45,870 bases of DNA from Acidobacteriota bacterium (lineage in GTDB: Bacteria; Acidobacteriota; Terriglobia; Bryobacterales; Bryobacteraceae). The notes beneath the pieces are model-generated. The model saw nothing but the letters and a program-made list of their open reading frames with translations. It did no database searches and was not told the origin of the DNA. Where the stretch lies: positions 1 through 45,870 of the forward strand of contig JAKAJI010000003.1 in the NCBI GenBank assembly GCA_021813825.1, read 5' to 3'. This document shows positions 24,869 through 33,697 of the stretch, piece after piece. The translations under genes and the position numbers were made by a program. Position 1 is the first letter of the stretch, and each line of letters starts with the position of its first letter.

Positions 24869-26319
24869 ACTCTCCCATGCCCGGCGGCGACGACGATCTG
24901 TTCTTCTCCACCATTGGCGAGTTGAACTCGCGCCTGCGCAAACGCGAAATCTCCGCGAAAGAACTCGCGCAACTGTTCGGGCAGCGCCTCGAACGCCTGG
25001 GCCCGAAGTACAATGCCCTGGCTCTGCCGTTGACTCGCCGCGCCCTCCAGCGCGCAAAGGACGTCGATGGAGACATCCGCCGCGAACGATTTCGCGGCCC
25101 CGTGCAGGGCATCCCCTTCGGCGCGAAGGACCTCCTCAGCCTCAAGGGCTTCCCGACCACATGGGGCGCGAAGCCTTATCAATACCAGACGTTTCCTGAA
25201 ACGGCCACCGTGCTTCGCAAGCTCGAAGGCTCGGGTGCGCTGCTCATCGGCAAGCTGGCCATGGTCGAACTCGCCGGCGGCCCATCCTATCGTTTCGCCT
25301 CGGCCTCGTTGCACGGCCCCGGCCTCAATCCCTGGGATACCACCCGCTGGTCCGGCGGGTCCTCCAGCGGTTCCGCCACCGCCGTCGCTGCCGGGCTCAC
25401 CGTCTTCGCACTCGGCTCGGAAACCTCCGGCTCGATCCTCACGCCCAGCGCTTTTTGTGGCATCACCGGTCTCCGTCCTACCTACGGACTCGTCAGCCGC
25501 CACGGCGCCATGGCCTTAAGCTGGACCCTCGATAAGATCGGCCCTCTGGCCCGCTCAGCCGAGGACTGCGGCTTCATCCTCGACGCCATCGCGGGCGGCG
25601 ACCTCGACGATCCTGGCTCCTCCGGCCACCGTTTCTACTACGATTCCAACTACGATCACCCTCTCAACACCATCCGCATCGGTTACGCCCCGGACGACTT
25701 CGACATCCATCCGGAACCCGGCGCCCGACCCGCTTTCGCCGCCGCCCTCCAGACGTTGCAGAACCTCGGGTTCCCCTTCGTCGAAACGAAGCTGCCGGAT
25801 TTCCCGTACGGCCCCATGCTCGGCACCATCCTCGGCGCCGAGGCGGCTTCCATCTTCGAACCTCTCATTCGGAGCGGCGGTGTGGATCAACTCGCCGACG
25901 CCCATCAGATCGCGGGCCTGAAAGCCGCCCTCGACATCAAGTCCATCGACTACCTGAAGGCCATGCGGATCCGCCGCCTCTTCCAGGACGCCATGCGCAA
26001 CGTGTTCTCCAACTGCGACATCCTGCTCGCCCCCACACGGCTGGGTGTGGCGCCCCCGGTGAATCAACCCCTCGACCGTCCTCCTGCCGGCGCCCATCCC
26101 TCCCAGCCCAGCTCAGCCCCGAGCGGCCTCGGCGCGCTAATCCCGGCGAGCAACCTCGCGGGCCTCCCTGCGCTCTCGTTGCCCTGCGGCTTCGACAACG
26201 GCCTCCCGCTCGCCATCCAACTCGTTGGTCAGCCCTACTCGGAGAACCTGCTGATCCACGCTGGCAAGGCGTTCCAGAAAGCGACCGATTGGCACCGTCG
26301 CCGTCCGCCGTCATTGTGA
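24865..26319 (+). CDS. Amidase of the amidase-signature family
   Basis: This 484-residue protein has the Ser-Ser-Lys triad of amidase-signature enzymes: Lys88 in PFGAKDLLS, the cis-Ser in WSGGSSSGS (about residue 167) and the nucleophile Ser190 in GSETSGSI. It hydrolyses an amide bond; the substrate is unknown. GatA is unlikely because no gatB or gatC is adjacent. The start is TTG at 24865, overlapping the stop of the preceding small gene. An ATG four codons later (24877) is the alternative. Confidence 0.88.
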   Translation: MNSPMPGGDDDLFFSTIGELNSRLRKREISAKELAQLFGQRLERLGPKYNALALPLTRRALQRAKDVDGDIRRERFRGPVQGIPFGAKDLLSLKGFPTTWGAKPYQYQTFPETATVLRKLEGSGALLIGKLAMVELAGGPSYRFASASLHGPGLNPWDTTRWSGGSSSGSATAVAAGLTVFALGSETSGSILTPSAFCGITGLRPTYGLVSRHGAMALSWTLDKIGPLARSAEDCGFILDAIAGGDLDDPGSSGHRFYYDSNYDHPLNTIRIGYAPDDFDIHPEPGARPAFAAALQTLQNLGFPFVETKLPDFPYGPMLGTILGAEAASIFEPLIRSGGVDQLADAHQIAGLKAALDIKSIDYLKAMRIRRLFQDAMRNVFSNCDILLAPTRLGVAPPVNQPLDRPPAGAHPSQPSSAPSGLGALIPASNLAGLPALSLPCGFDNGLPLAIQLVGQPYSENLLIHAGKAFQKATDWHRRRPPSL

Positions 26320-26553
26320 GCAGGTCCAAACCAGGCGCCCGCCTTTTCGGCAGAATGCCTGCAGGAGGATCGCTCCCGGTTCTGTACCTACATGCTCCGC
26401 AGGAGACGCCCCCTTGCATAAAGCGACCTCTCGTTTAGCGCAACGGCGCTCGGTTTTCGCACCGGGTCGCATCCCGAAGCGAACGTGACGGTCCTCGTGG
26501 ATGCGAACTGGGCGTCCCGGCCCATCCCGGCAGGCGGTTGGCCAGGTTTATCC
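26320..26553. other. Gene-free interval between amidase and alpha-galactosidase
   Basis: This 234-bp GC-rich stretch lies between two convergent genes. I see no convincing reading frame, hairpin with T-run, promoter or repeat in it. Confidence 0.5.
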
Positions 26554-27687
26554 CTACTTCGCGATCCGCAGCAGCACCACGCCGTGCGCATCCACCTCGG
26601 CCGAATAGGAATCCGAGTGCTTCCCCCGGCTCGCATGCGCCCACAGGTCGCGCACTTCGTGCTCGCCGCTTAAGCCCAGCGTGCTCCACTGGGCCGTCAT
26701 GCGCGCCGGTTCCGGCCCACGGTTAAACAGCGCAACCGCGATGTCGCCATTCGAAAGCTCGCGTTTCCACACCTCCAACTGGCCGTCCTTCGTCACGCGG
26801 TAACCCTGTTTGCCCAGCGAATCCTGGTCAATCGCGATTACGTCGCGGTTCATCAGGATCTCCTTGGTCTGCTCCGTCATCGTGCTGATGTCGTTTCCCG
26901 CCAGCAGCGGCGCCGCCAGCATCGACCACAAACTCATGTGTGTCCGGTACTCGACGTCCGTCATCCCTCCATTGCCGATCTCCAGCATGTCCGGATCGTT
27001 CCAGTGGCCCGGCCCCGAGTACTTCTCCAACCCCACCTGCTTGTCGAATCCGATCTCGGACATGCTCCGCCAACTGTCCTGAATGTCCCCTGTCGTCCGC
27101 CACAGGTTCCCGCCCACAGACGGCCCCCACTTCCACACGTAATTCAGCCCGTACTGGCACAGGCTGTAAACGATCGGACGGCCCGTCGCTTTCAGCGCGT
27201 TGCCCATTTTCGTGTACACGTCCTGCATGTCGGCCTGCTGGTATACACGGGAGGCGCTGCACCAGTCGTACTTCAGATAGTCGATTCCCCACGCCGCGTA
27301 CGTGTTCGCATCCTGCACCTCATGCTTGTAGCTGCCCTCATATCCGGCGCAGGTTTTCGGCCCCGGCGACGAATAAATGCCGATCTTCAGCCCCAGCGAG
27401 TGAACGTAATCGGCCAGCGCCTTCATGTCGGGAAACTTCTCGTTTGTCCGGATGTTGCCCTGCGCGTCCCGCGTGCCCTCCCACGTATCGTCGATGTTGA
27501 CGTAGACGTAGCCGGCGTCCTTCATGCCGCTCGTCACCATCGCCTTGGCAACCGCGCGGACAGTGGCGTCGTCGATGTCGCGATGGAACCGGTTCCAACT
27601 GTTCCATCCCATTGGAGGCGTCGCAGCCAGATCGGCCGCGGCAAGGGCCGTACAAGCGAAAATCGCGACCGCAAGTATCCGTTTCAT
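26554..27687 (-). CDS. Secreted alpha-galactosidase, glycoside hydrolase family 27
   Basis: This 377-residue enzyme has a Sec signal peptide (MKRILAVAIFACTALAAA). The GH27 start TPPMGWNSWNRFHRDID follows, with NIDDTWEG, the catalytic nucleophile Asp141 in YLKYDWC and the acid/base Asp201 in TTGDIQDSW. A C-terminal beta domain follows from about residue 295. It would remove terminal alpha-galactose from plant oligosaccharides or galactomannan in the periplasm or outside the cell. No sugar transporter or regulator gene is adjacent. Confidence 0.95.
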   Translation of the reverse strand: MKRILAVAIFACTALAAADLAATPPMGWNSWNRFHRDIDDATVRAVAKAMVTSGMKDAGYVYVNIDDTWEGTRDAQGNIRTNEKFPDMKALADYVHSLGLKIGIYSSPGPKTCAGYEGSYKHEVQDANTYAAWGIDYLKYDWCSASRVYQQADMQDVYTKMGNALKATGRPIVYSLCQYGLNYVWKWGPSVGGNLWRTTGDIQDSWRSMSEIGFDKQVGLEKYSGPGHWNDPDMLEIGNGGMTDVEYRTHMSLWSMLAAPLLAGNDISTMTEQTKEILMNRDVIAIDQDSLGKQGYRVTKDGQLEVWKRELSNGDIAVALFNRGPEPARMTAQWSTLGLSGEHEVRDLWAHASRGKHSDSYSAEVDAHGVVLLRIAK

Positions 27688-27763
27688 GTCCCTAAAAGTT
27701 TATTACAAAGTTGACGCAGGTCTCTCGCGCGTGCCGCCGTGTCCCACTTACACTGAATAAATA

Positions 27764-28924
27764 GTGGGTGATCTTCTCTGGCGGACGATTCCGGATTATT
27801 TGGTGCTCACCGTCGCGCTCTACCTGGCCCTCAAGTGGGCCAACCAGGCGAGCGCGATGCGCATCGCTCTCTCTGTCCTTGCCCTGCACGCGCTCTCGCT
27901 TGTCGCTCGCCAGTTCTACCTCGTGATCACGAGCCTTCTCCTCGACGGCGCCGCTCTGCTGGCGGTCGTCATGCTCGTCGTCGTCTTTCAGCCCGAGTTG
28001 CGCCGCGCTTTTCTCCGCCTTGACGCCGCGCTTCACTTAACCCGCCGCCCGCCGCCTCCTGAACCGGTCGATCTGGCCGTCGCCTCGGCGCTCTTCTCTC
28101 TCGCCGAATCCCGTACCGGGGCGCTCATCGTCATCGTCCAGGCGGACCGCATCGGCGAAATGACCGACGGCGGCATCGATGTCGATGCCGCCGTCACCTC
28201 CAGCCTGCTCGAAACCATCTTTCAGAAAAGTAGCCCGCTCCACGACGGCGCGGTCCTCTGCGACAGCGGCCGCCTCACCCGCGCTAACGTCATCCTTCCC
28301 CTCACCCAGCGCTCCGACTTGCCGTTCTACTTCGGCACCCGCCACCGCGCCGCCATGGGCCTGGCCGAACGCTGCGACGCCATCGTGCTCGCCGTCAGCG
28401 AAGAACGCGGCGAAGTCACCGCCATGCGCGGCAAGGAAATCCGCCGTATGCCCAGTCAGGATGCCCTTGTCGCCTGGCTGCATAAACTCCGCGCACGCAC
28501 GGAACGCCCCTGGGCGAAGAAGTTGCTCGATGCCGTCCGCACGAACCTGCGCATCAAACTTTCCGCCGCCGCCATCGCGTCGCTGATCTGGGTTCTGACG
28601 TTCACCTCGAGCGGAACCACGATTCGCACGCTCAGCGTTCCGATTGAGTTCCTCAACGTCCCGCCCGGCATGGATATCGACGAGGATGTCGGCGGACGCC
28701 TTGCCATCGAACTTCGTGGTAGATCCTGGCTGCTGGAGTCCGCTTCGATCTCCGGCACCGTTGCCCGGTTCGACCTCGCTCGCGCCAAGCCCGGCACAAT
28801 GACACTCCCCATCAAGTCCTCGAACCTGAACCTGCCCCCGGGAATCGACATCGATTCCGTGACCCCGCCGAACTTGAAGCTTCGAATTACGCCGCGCCGT
28901 CCGGCCGTCGAAGCGCCTCGTTGA
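27764..28924 (+). CDS. cdaA: Diadenylate cyclase (CdaA type) fused to a YbbR-like domain
   Basis: This 386-residue membrane protein makes cyclic di-AMP from two ATP. Residues 1-80 hold three transmembrane helices. The DAC domain (about 100-225) has both active-site motifs, DGA at 161-163 (SPLHDGAVL) and RHR at 193-195 (FGTRHRAAMG). A fourth hydrophobic segment (about 264-282) leads into a C-terminal YbbR-like domain (about 287-377) starting RTLSVPIEFLNVPPGMDI. In Firmicutes the YbbR domains belong to a separate partner, CdaR. The start is GTG at 27764 without a clear ribosome binding site. Confidence 0.9.
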   Translation: MGDLLWRTIPDYLVLTVALYLALKWANQASAMRIALSVLALHALSLVARQFYLVITSLLLDGAALLAVVMLVVVFQPELRRAFLRLDAALHLTRRPPPPEPVDLAVASALFSLAESRTGALIVIVQADRIGEMTDGGIDVDAAVTSSLLETIFQKSSPLHDGAVLCDSGRLTRANVILPLTQRSDLPFYFGTRHRAAMGLAERCDAIVLAVSEERGEVTAMRGKEIRRMPSQDALVAWLHKLRARTERPWAKKLLDAVRTNLRIKLSAAAIASLIWVLTFTSSGTTIRTLSVPIEFLNVPPGMDIDEDVGGRLAIELRGRSWLLESASISGTVARFDLARAKPGTMTLPIKSSNLNLPPGIDIDSVTPPNLKLRITPRRPAVEAPR

Positions 28925-29759
28925 GCGAACCCTGGCGGTAGCCTTCGAGGTCGAGCGTCACGTAGTGAAAACCAAGCGGCTTGAAGATCGCCGTGAACGC
29001 CCGCGCCATTTCGACGCTGAGCGCCCGTTCGATTTCTTCCGGCGCAATCTCAATCCGCACCAGTTCCCCATGAAACCGCACCCGGAACTGCCGGAAGCCC
29101 AGCGCTCGGACCTCCTCTTCGCCCTGCTCGATCGTCTTCACCACCTCGCGCGTCACCGCCGTCCCGTAAGGCACGCGCGAACTCAGACACGCCGCCGCCG
29201 GCCGGTCCCACGTCGAAAGCCCGGCGCGGTGCGACAACTCGCGGATCTCCCGCTTGGTCAGCCCCGCATCCACCAGCGGCGCTTTCACACCGTGCAGTTT
29301 CGCCGCCCGCTGCCCCGGCCGGTAATCGCCCAGATCGTCCACGTTCACACCGTAGACGATATGCTCGAAACCTCGCTCCCGGCCCAACGCTTCGAGCGTT
29401 TGGAATAACTCGTCCTTGCAGTGAAAACAGCGATTGGCGTCGTTGCGGACGTAGTCCGGGTTGTCGAACTCCCGCGTTTCGACATACTCATGCCGGAACC
29501 CCACTTGGCGCGCAAATGCTTCGGCGTCGCGTTTGTGCGAGGTGGGAATCGATTCCGAATCCGCGGTGATGGCGACCGCGTTTTCGCCCAGAACGCGGTG
29601 CGCCGCCCAGGCAAGGTACGCCGAGTCTGTGCCGCCCGAGTACGCGATGATCACGCGCCCCAATTCGCGCAGGCGGGCGAAAAGCTTCTCTTCTTTCTCG
29701 TCTAAGCTCGCCGCGCTTGTGTCGGGCTCCGGAAGCGATATGCCAACCAACTGCGCCAC
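28887..29759 (-). CDS. larE: ATP-dependent sulfur transferase LarE
   Basis: This 290-residue PP-loop protein makes the nickel-pincer cofactor of lactate racemase-type enzymes. The ATP-binding PP-loop is SGGTDSAY (residues 41-48), a CxxC pair lies at C111/C114 (NRCFHCKDE), and C191 in AAACLSSRVPYG matches the sulfur-donating Cys region. larB, larC and larA are not nearby. Its 3' end overlaps the cdaA 3' end by 38 bp, tail to tail. The start is a GTG at 29759, six bases after a TATAAT, so the mRNA may be leaderless. Confidence 0.9.
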   Translation of the reverse strand: MAQLVGISLPEPDTSAASLDEKEEKLFARLRELGRVIIAYSGGTDSAYLAWAAHRVLGENAVAITADSESIPTSHKRDAEAFARQVGFRHEYVETREFDNPDYVRNDANRCFHCKDELFQTLEALGRERGFEHIVYGVNVDDLGDYRPGQRAAKLHGVKAPLVDAGLTKREIRELSHRAGLSTWDRPAAACLSSRVPYGTAVTREVVKTIEQGEEEVRALGFRQFRVRFHGELVRIEIAPEEIERALSVEMARAFTAIFKPLGFHYVTLDLEGYRQGSLNEALRRPDGAA

Positions 29760-29765
29760 ACCGCT

Positions 29766-29771
29766 ATTATA
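29766..29771 (-). promoter_or_regulatory. larE: -10 element immediately before larE
   Basis: A perfect TATAAT on the minus strand (29771 to 29766) lies six bases before the larE GTG. A normal start site seven bases downstream would coincide with the G of the start codon. No good -35 is visible. Confidence 0.4.
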
Positions 29772-29787
29772 ACGGCCATGGACGGCG

Positions 29788-30960
29788 ATGAACCCCGGTC
29801 AATCTTACGACGCCATCATAGCCGGCGCCGGCGCGGCCGGACTGATGTGTGCGCGCGAAGCCTCGCTCCGCGGTAGGCGCGTTCTCGTCCTCGAACGCGC
29901 CGAAAAGCCGGGCAAGAAGATCCTCATCTCCGGAGGGGGCCGCTGTAACTTCACCAACCTCCACTGCGGGCCCGCGAATTTTCTCTCCTCGAACCCTCAC
30001 TTTGCCAAAGCCGCGCTTGCCCGCTACACGCCCGCCGACTTCATCCGTCTCGTTGAATCGCACGGGATCCCCTATCACGAAAAAACGCTGGGCCAGCTTT
30101 TCTGCGACCGCTCTGCCCGCGACATCCTCCGCCTGTTCGAGCAGGATTGCGCCGCTTTCGGCGTCACCATCCGCGTCAAGCAAGACATCCGCGAAATCCA
30201 ACACCGCGACGGGTTCGTCGTGCGCACCGAAAACGCCGAATACCGCGCCCCCGCACTTGTAGTCGCCACCGGCGGTCCGTCGATCCCGAAAATGGGCGCC
30301 ACCGGTGCGGGCTACGACATCGCCCGCCAATTTGGACTTAGCGTCGTGCCACCGCGCCCTGCCCTCGTCCCGCTGACCTTGTCCCCGCGAGACCTCGCCC
30401 GATACGCCGGTCTGGCCGGTGTCGCCGCTGAAGTCATCGCCTCCTTCGGCCCCGCCTCCTTCCGCGAAAAAATGCTCTTCACGCACCGCGGCGTCAGCGG
30501 CCCCGCAATCTTACAGATCTCCTCGTACTGGAAGCCCGGCGAAGCCGTCTCGATCGATCTCGCCCCGGGCCGCGACGTCATGCGCCCGCTTCTCGAAAAC
30601 CGTGTGCCGCGGAACGCCAACGCCGCGCGCGCCGCCCTCCGCGCTGTGCTGCCTGCGAGCCTTGCCAATCGCTGGTTCGAGCACAATGCTCCGGAACGTT
30701 TCACTAACTCGGCGCTCGAAAATTTCGAACGCCTCATTCATCGCTGGCAAATCTTCCCCGCCGGCGACGAAGGCTTCGACAAAGCCGAAGTCACCGCCGG
30801 CGGCATCGACACGGCCGAACTCTCCTCCCGCACCTTCGAAGCCCGCCGCGTTCCCGGGCTCTTCTTCATCGGCGAAGTCGTCGACGTCACCGGCCAACTC
30901 GGCGGCTTCAACTTTCAGTGGGCCTGGTCCTCGGGCTTCTGCGCCGCCCAAGCCCTCTAA
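29788..30960 (+). CDS. HI0933-family FAD-dependent oxidoreductase
   Basis: This 390-residue flavoprotein starts with a Rossmann FAD-binding motif (IIAGAGAAGLMCAREASLRG) and has the family-specific ISGGGRCNFTN (about residues 47-57). It ends with FIGEVVDVTGQLGGFNFQWA, the HI0933/YhiN signature. The family has known structures but its substrate is not established. It is divergent from larE, with 28 bp between the two starts, so the promoters must overlap. Confidence 0.92.
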   Translation: MNPGQSYDAIIAGAGAAGLMCAREASLRGRRVLVLERAEKPGKKILISGGGRCNFTNLHCGPANFLSSNPHFAKAALARYTPADFIRLVESHGIPYHEKTLGQLFCDRSARDILRLFEQDCAAFGVTIRVKQDIREIQHRDGFVVRTENAEYRAPALVVATGGPSIPKMGATGAGYDIARQFGLSVVPPRPALVPLTLSPRDLARYAGLAGVAAEVIASFGPASFREKMLFTHRGVSGPAILQISSYWKPGEAVSIDLAPGRDVMRPLLENRVPRNANAARAALRAVLPASLANRWFEHNAPERFTNSALENFERLIHRWQIFPAGDEGFDKAEVTAGGIDTAELSSRTFEARRVPGLFFIGEVVDVTGQLGGFNFQWAWSSGFCAAQAL

Positions 30961-30963
30961 GAA

Positions 30964-31680
30964 CTAGAACAGGTCCTCGGCCCGCACCAGCGGCCCCCGC
31001 TCCACACCAAATGCGCGATTCAGAAAACGCACGAACGGCATCATCAGCCGGAACCGGACGCGCACTTCCTCAAACAATTTCGGCGTCGTGGCGACCGCGT
31101 TGTCGAGCTCCACATCGAAAATCCAGTCCTTCATCTTGATCCACTCCGCCGCCGGGTGATCCGCCGCAAACCCCTTCGGCACACGCGTCAGCGTATCGCC
31201 TCGCACTTCGCCCATCGCCTGCCGCAACCGCCGGTTCGCCACAATCTCCCGCAGTTCCCCGTGGTGTTCGCAAAGATGCTCCCGCACGCGCCGCAGAGAC
31301 GGCGGATCCGGATGATAGATCCCCCCGGCGATCTCTACCACCTCGGGCGAAACGTGAAAGTAAAGCATCCCTCCCGTGTGCCCGCTCATCCCGCGCGTGC
31401 CGAACGCCGCCGCCACGTGCGTCTTGTACGGCGTCTTATCGTGCGCAAACCGCGTGTCGCGATAAATGCGGAAGATCGCCTTCTTCGGATCGGTAATGTA
31501 CTCCGGCGCATGCTTGGCCAAGTCGGCGTTCAGCGCATCCACGAGCGCCACCATCGGCTCTTTCACCTTCGTGTCATAAATCTCCTTCCGCTTCTGAAAC
31601 CACTCTCGCCTGTTGTTCCGCTTCAGGGCCTTCAGAAATTGCAGCCCCTCGGCCGGGAACCCCTCGAATCGCGGACTCAA
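30964..31680 (-). CDS. DUF2461 family protein
   Basis: This soluble protein of about 238 residues has DUF2461 features: FLKALKRNNRREWFQKRKEI near the N-terminus, FRIYRDTRFAHDKTPYKTHV and the central GGMLYFHVSPEVVEIAGGIY. Its function is unknown. The same frame stays open 47 codons further upstream (to 31821). I choose the TTG at 31680 because AGGAGG lies five bases before it and homology begins there; the longer form would overlap the divergent murB. It is convergent with the HI0933-type gene, with 3 bp between them. Confidence 0.85.
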   Translation of the reverse strand: MSPRFEGFPAEGLQFLKALKRNNRREWFQKRKEIYDTKVKEPMVALVDALNADLAKHAPEYITDPKKAIFRIYRDTRFAHDKTPYKTHVAAAFGTRGMSGHTGGMLYFHVSPEVVEIAGGIYHPDPPSLRRVREHLCEHHGELREIVANRRLRQAMGEVRGDTLTRVPKGFAADHPAAEWIKMKDWIFDVELDNAVATTPKLFEEVRVRFRLMMPFVRFLNRAFGVERGPLVRAEDLF

Positions 31681-31702
31681 CTTCCCCTCCTGATACCTTG
31701 AA

Positions 31703-32671
31703 ATGGTGACTGCTCCCGTCTCTGGCGCTGCTGTCTTGCGGTCGGTTCCGGGCCTCGCTGTCCGCGAGCACGAACCGCTCGCCCGCCATACCCGCTTCTC
31801 GATCGGCGGCCCCGCGCGCATTTACGCCGAAGCGTCTACGCCCGATGCCCTACGCCAGGCTCTCGCCGCGGCGGCCCAGTCCGGCCTCGCCGTCAACGTC
31901 ATCGGCGGAGGCTCGAATCTTATTGTCTCCGACTCCGGCTTCGACGGCCTCATCCTCCGCTACACGGCCTCCCGCATTGACCAGCCCGAAGCCGGACTGC
32001 TCCATGCCGAAGCCGGAGCCGATCTCCAGGCTCTCGTCGATCGCAGCATCGATCTCGGCCTCGCCAACATCCACACGATGACCGGCATCCCCGGAACCGT
32101 CGGCGGCGCCGTCTACGGCAACGCAGGCGCCTACGGTCACTCGGTCTCAGAAACCCTCGAATCGGCCACCTTTCTCGACTCCGGCGCCATCCGCACCTTC
32201 GACAACGCCGCCTGTCAATTTGCCTACCGCGAAAGCATCTTCAAGCGCCGCAAGGACTGGATCATCCTCTCCGCCGCCTTCCGCCTCCCTCCCGGCGACG
32301 CTGCCGCGCTCCGTACCGCTGCCGATGGCATCCTCGCGACCCGAAACCAGAAGTACCCGCCCGAAATGAAATGTGCCGGTAGCATCTTCAAGAACCTCAT
32401 CCTCGCCGAACTCCCCTCCGCAGTCCGAGCCCGCGTCCCTGCATCCGTCATCCGCGAAGGCAAAGTCCCCTCCGCCTGGTTCCTCGAACAGGCCGGAGCC
32501 AAGGGGCTGCGTCGCGGCGGGATCGAGGTCGCCTCTTACCATGCGAACCTGATCTACAACACCGGTACGGGCGCCTCGGACGATCTCCAAGCCCTCATCG
32601 CCGAGCTTAAACAGCGTGTTTTGAACCACTTCGGCCTCGTGCTCACAGAAGAAGTCCAGTACGTCGGCTGA
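31703..32671 (+). CDS. murB: UDP-N-acetylenolpyruvoylglucosamine reductase
   Basis: This 322-residue FAD enzyme reduces UDP-GlcNAc-enolpyruvate to UDP-MurNAc in peptidoglycan synthesis. It has the N-terminal HTRFSIGGPARI, the FAD-binding VIGGGSNLIVSDSGFDGLIL, TGIPGTVGGAVYGNAGAYG and the proton-donor Ser in CAGSIFKNL. The terminal Glu motif is LTEEVQYVG. It is not in a mur/fts cluster here, which is common for murB outside Proteobacteria. Its start lies 22 bp from the divergent DUF2461 gene. Confidence 0.96.
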   Translation: MVTAPVSGAAVLRSVPGLAVREHEPLARHTRFSIGGPARIYAEASTPDALRQALAAAAQSGLAVNVIGGGSNLIVSDSGFDGLILRYTASRIDQPEAGLLHAEAGADLQALVDRSIDLGLANIHTMTGIPGTVGGAVYGNAGAYGHSVSETLESATFLDSGAIRTFDNAACQFAYRESIFKRRKDWIILSAAFRLPPGDAAALRTAADGILATRNQKYPPEMKCAGSIFKNLILAELPSAVRARVPASVIREGKVPSAWFLEQAGAKGLRRGGIEVASYHANLIYNTGTGASDDLQALIAELKQRVLNHFGLVLTEEVQYVG

Positions 32672-32706
32672 GTCCCCCTTTCCCGCCGGTCCTGCTATCT
32701 CGTTGA

Positions 32707-32739
32707 TATTACACAACTATTACAAAAATATTAGCCATC
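32707..32739 (+). promoter_or_regulatory. Three direct repeats at 11-bp spacing upstream of the desaturase
   Basis: TATTAC at 32707, TATTAC at 32718 and TATTAG at 32729 are spaced exactly 11 bp apart. A weaker fourth unit (TATCTC) lies in phase at 32696. The AT-rich block stands out in this GC-rich genome. Direct repeats one helical turn apart are the usual binding layout of OmpR/PhoB-type regulators, and such a regulator is encoded 1.9 kb downstream. A GATACT at 32744-32749 could be the -10, with the repeats taking the place of a -35. Confidence 0.6.
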
Positions 32740-32788
32740 GCCTGATACTTTGGGACTTGACGCTTCTCTCTCTCATTACGGAGACCCA

Positions 32789-33649
32789 TTGACCACCGAA
32801 ACCCCCTACTTCATCGACCGCGAGAAGATGAACTGGCTCACCATCATCGTTCTCACGCTCCTCCACATTGGCGCCGTTGCGGCTCTTTTCTGCTTTAGTT
32901 GGCGCAACTTGGCAGTTGCCGTGGTGCTCTACTGGATAGCCGTCGGTTTCGGGATCAGCCTTGGTTACCACCGCCTGCATACGCACCGTGGGTTCAAGAC
33001 CTCCCTGCTGGTCGAATACTTCTTCGCCCTGTGCGGCACTCTCACGCTCGAAGGCGGACCGATTTTCTGGGTAGCCACTCACCGCATTCACCATCAGAAA
33101 TCCGACCGGGACGGCGATCCGCATTCCCCCCGCGACGGCGCCTGGTGGGCTCACGTCGGCTGGATCCTTGTCGGCGAGTCGAAACACTCCAATACACGGC
33201 TCATGGCGAAGTACGCTCCGGACCTCGCCAAGCATCGCTTCTACGTTTGGCTGAATAACTATCACTGGGTGCCGATCGTGGCCCTCGCCGCCCTGGTTTA
33301 CTCGATCGGAGGACTACCGCTCTTCCTGTGGGCGATCTGCCTGCGGATCGTCGTCGGCCTTCACGCCACCTGGCTGGTCAACTCCGCCACTCACATGTGG
33401 GGCAGCCGGCGCTTTGCCACCCGTGACGATTCCCGCAATAACTGGTGGGTCGCTCTCATGACATTCGGCGAGGGCTGGCATAACAACCATCACGCCCATC
33501 CGGTTTCAGCGCGCCACGGCCTCGCCTGGTATGAGTTCGACATCTCCTGGATCACGCTCAAGTTCTTCCGCGCCGTCGGCCTCGTGCACAGCGTGCAGGT
33601 CGCCCGCGTCGACACGACGGTCGTCCTTCCCGAACGCGAAGCGGCATAA
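32789..33649 (+). CDS. Membrane fatty acid desaturase (acyl-CoA delta-9 type)
   Basis: This integral membrane di-iron enzyme introduces a double bond into saturated acyl chains. The three histidine boxes are present: HRLHTH, HRIHH (with HHQKSDRDGDPHSP after it) and EGWHNNHHAHP. There are about four transmembrane helices in two hairpins. The frame is open from a TTG at 32750. I prefer the TTG at 32789 (286 residues) because GGAG lies five bases upstream and the predicted transcript would start after 32750. The two-component genes follow 48 bp downstream. Confidence 0.93.
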   Translation: MTTETPYFIDREKMNWLTIIVLTLLHIGAVAALFCFSWRNLAVAVVLYWIAVGFGISLGYHRLHTHRGFKTSLLVEYFFALCGTLTLEGGPIFWVATHRIHHQKSDRDGDPHSPRDGAWWAHVGWILVGESKHSNTRLMAKYAPDLAKHRFYVWLNNYHWVPIVALAALVYSIGGLPLFLWAICLRIVVGLHATWLVNSATHMWGSRRFATRDDSRNNWWVALMTFGEGWHNNHHAHPVSARHGLAWYEFDISWITLKFFRAVGLVHSVQVARVDTTVVLPEREAA

Positions 33650-33697
33650 TTCACACGCGCGCTGCGGGGCCTCCAGCCCGTCGCGTAAGCTGAAAGT

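Noticed and set aside
24865-26319. Amidase as GatA of the tRNA-dependent amidotransferase
   Set aside because: The triad fits, but no gatB or gatC is nearby and the coupled exported peptide points to another role.
27701-27709. Single TATTACAAA copy between the alpha-galactosidase and cdaA genes, similar to the desaturase repeats
   Set aside because: No second copy lies 11 bp away on either side, so it is likely a chance match.
27711-27754. TTGACG and TACACT as a promoter for cdaA
   Set aside because: The hexamers are 32 bp apart, far outside the 16-18 bp spacing, and neither has a good partner of its own.
31681-31821. N-terminal 47-codon extension of the DUF2461 gene
   Set aside because: It overlaps the divergent murB coding region and has no family similarity. 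A TTG with an AGGAGG site at good spacing lies at 31680.
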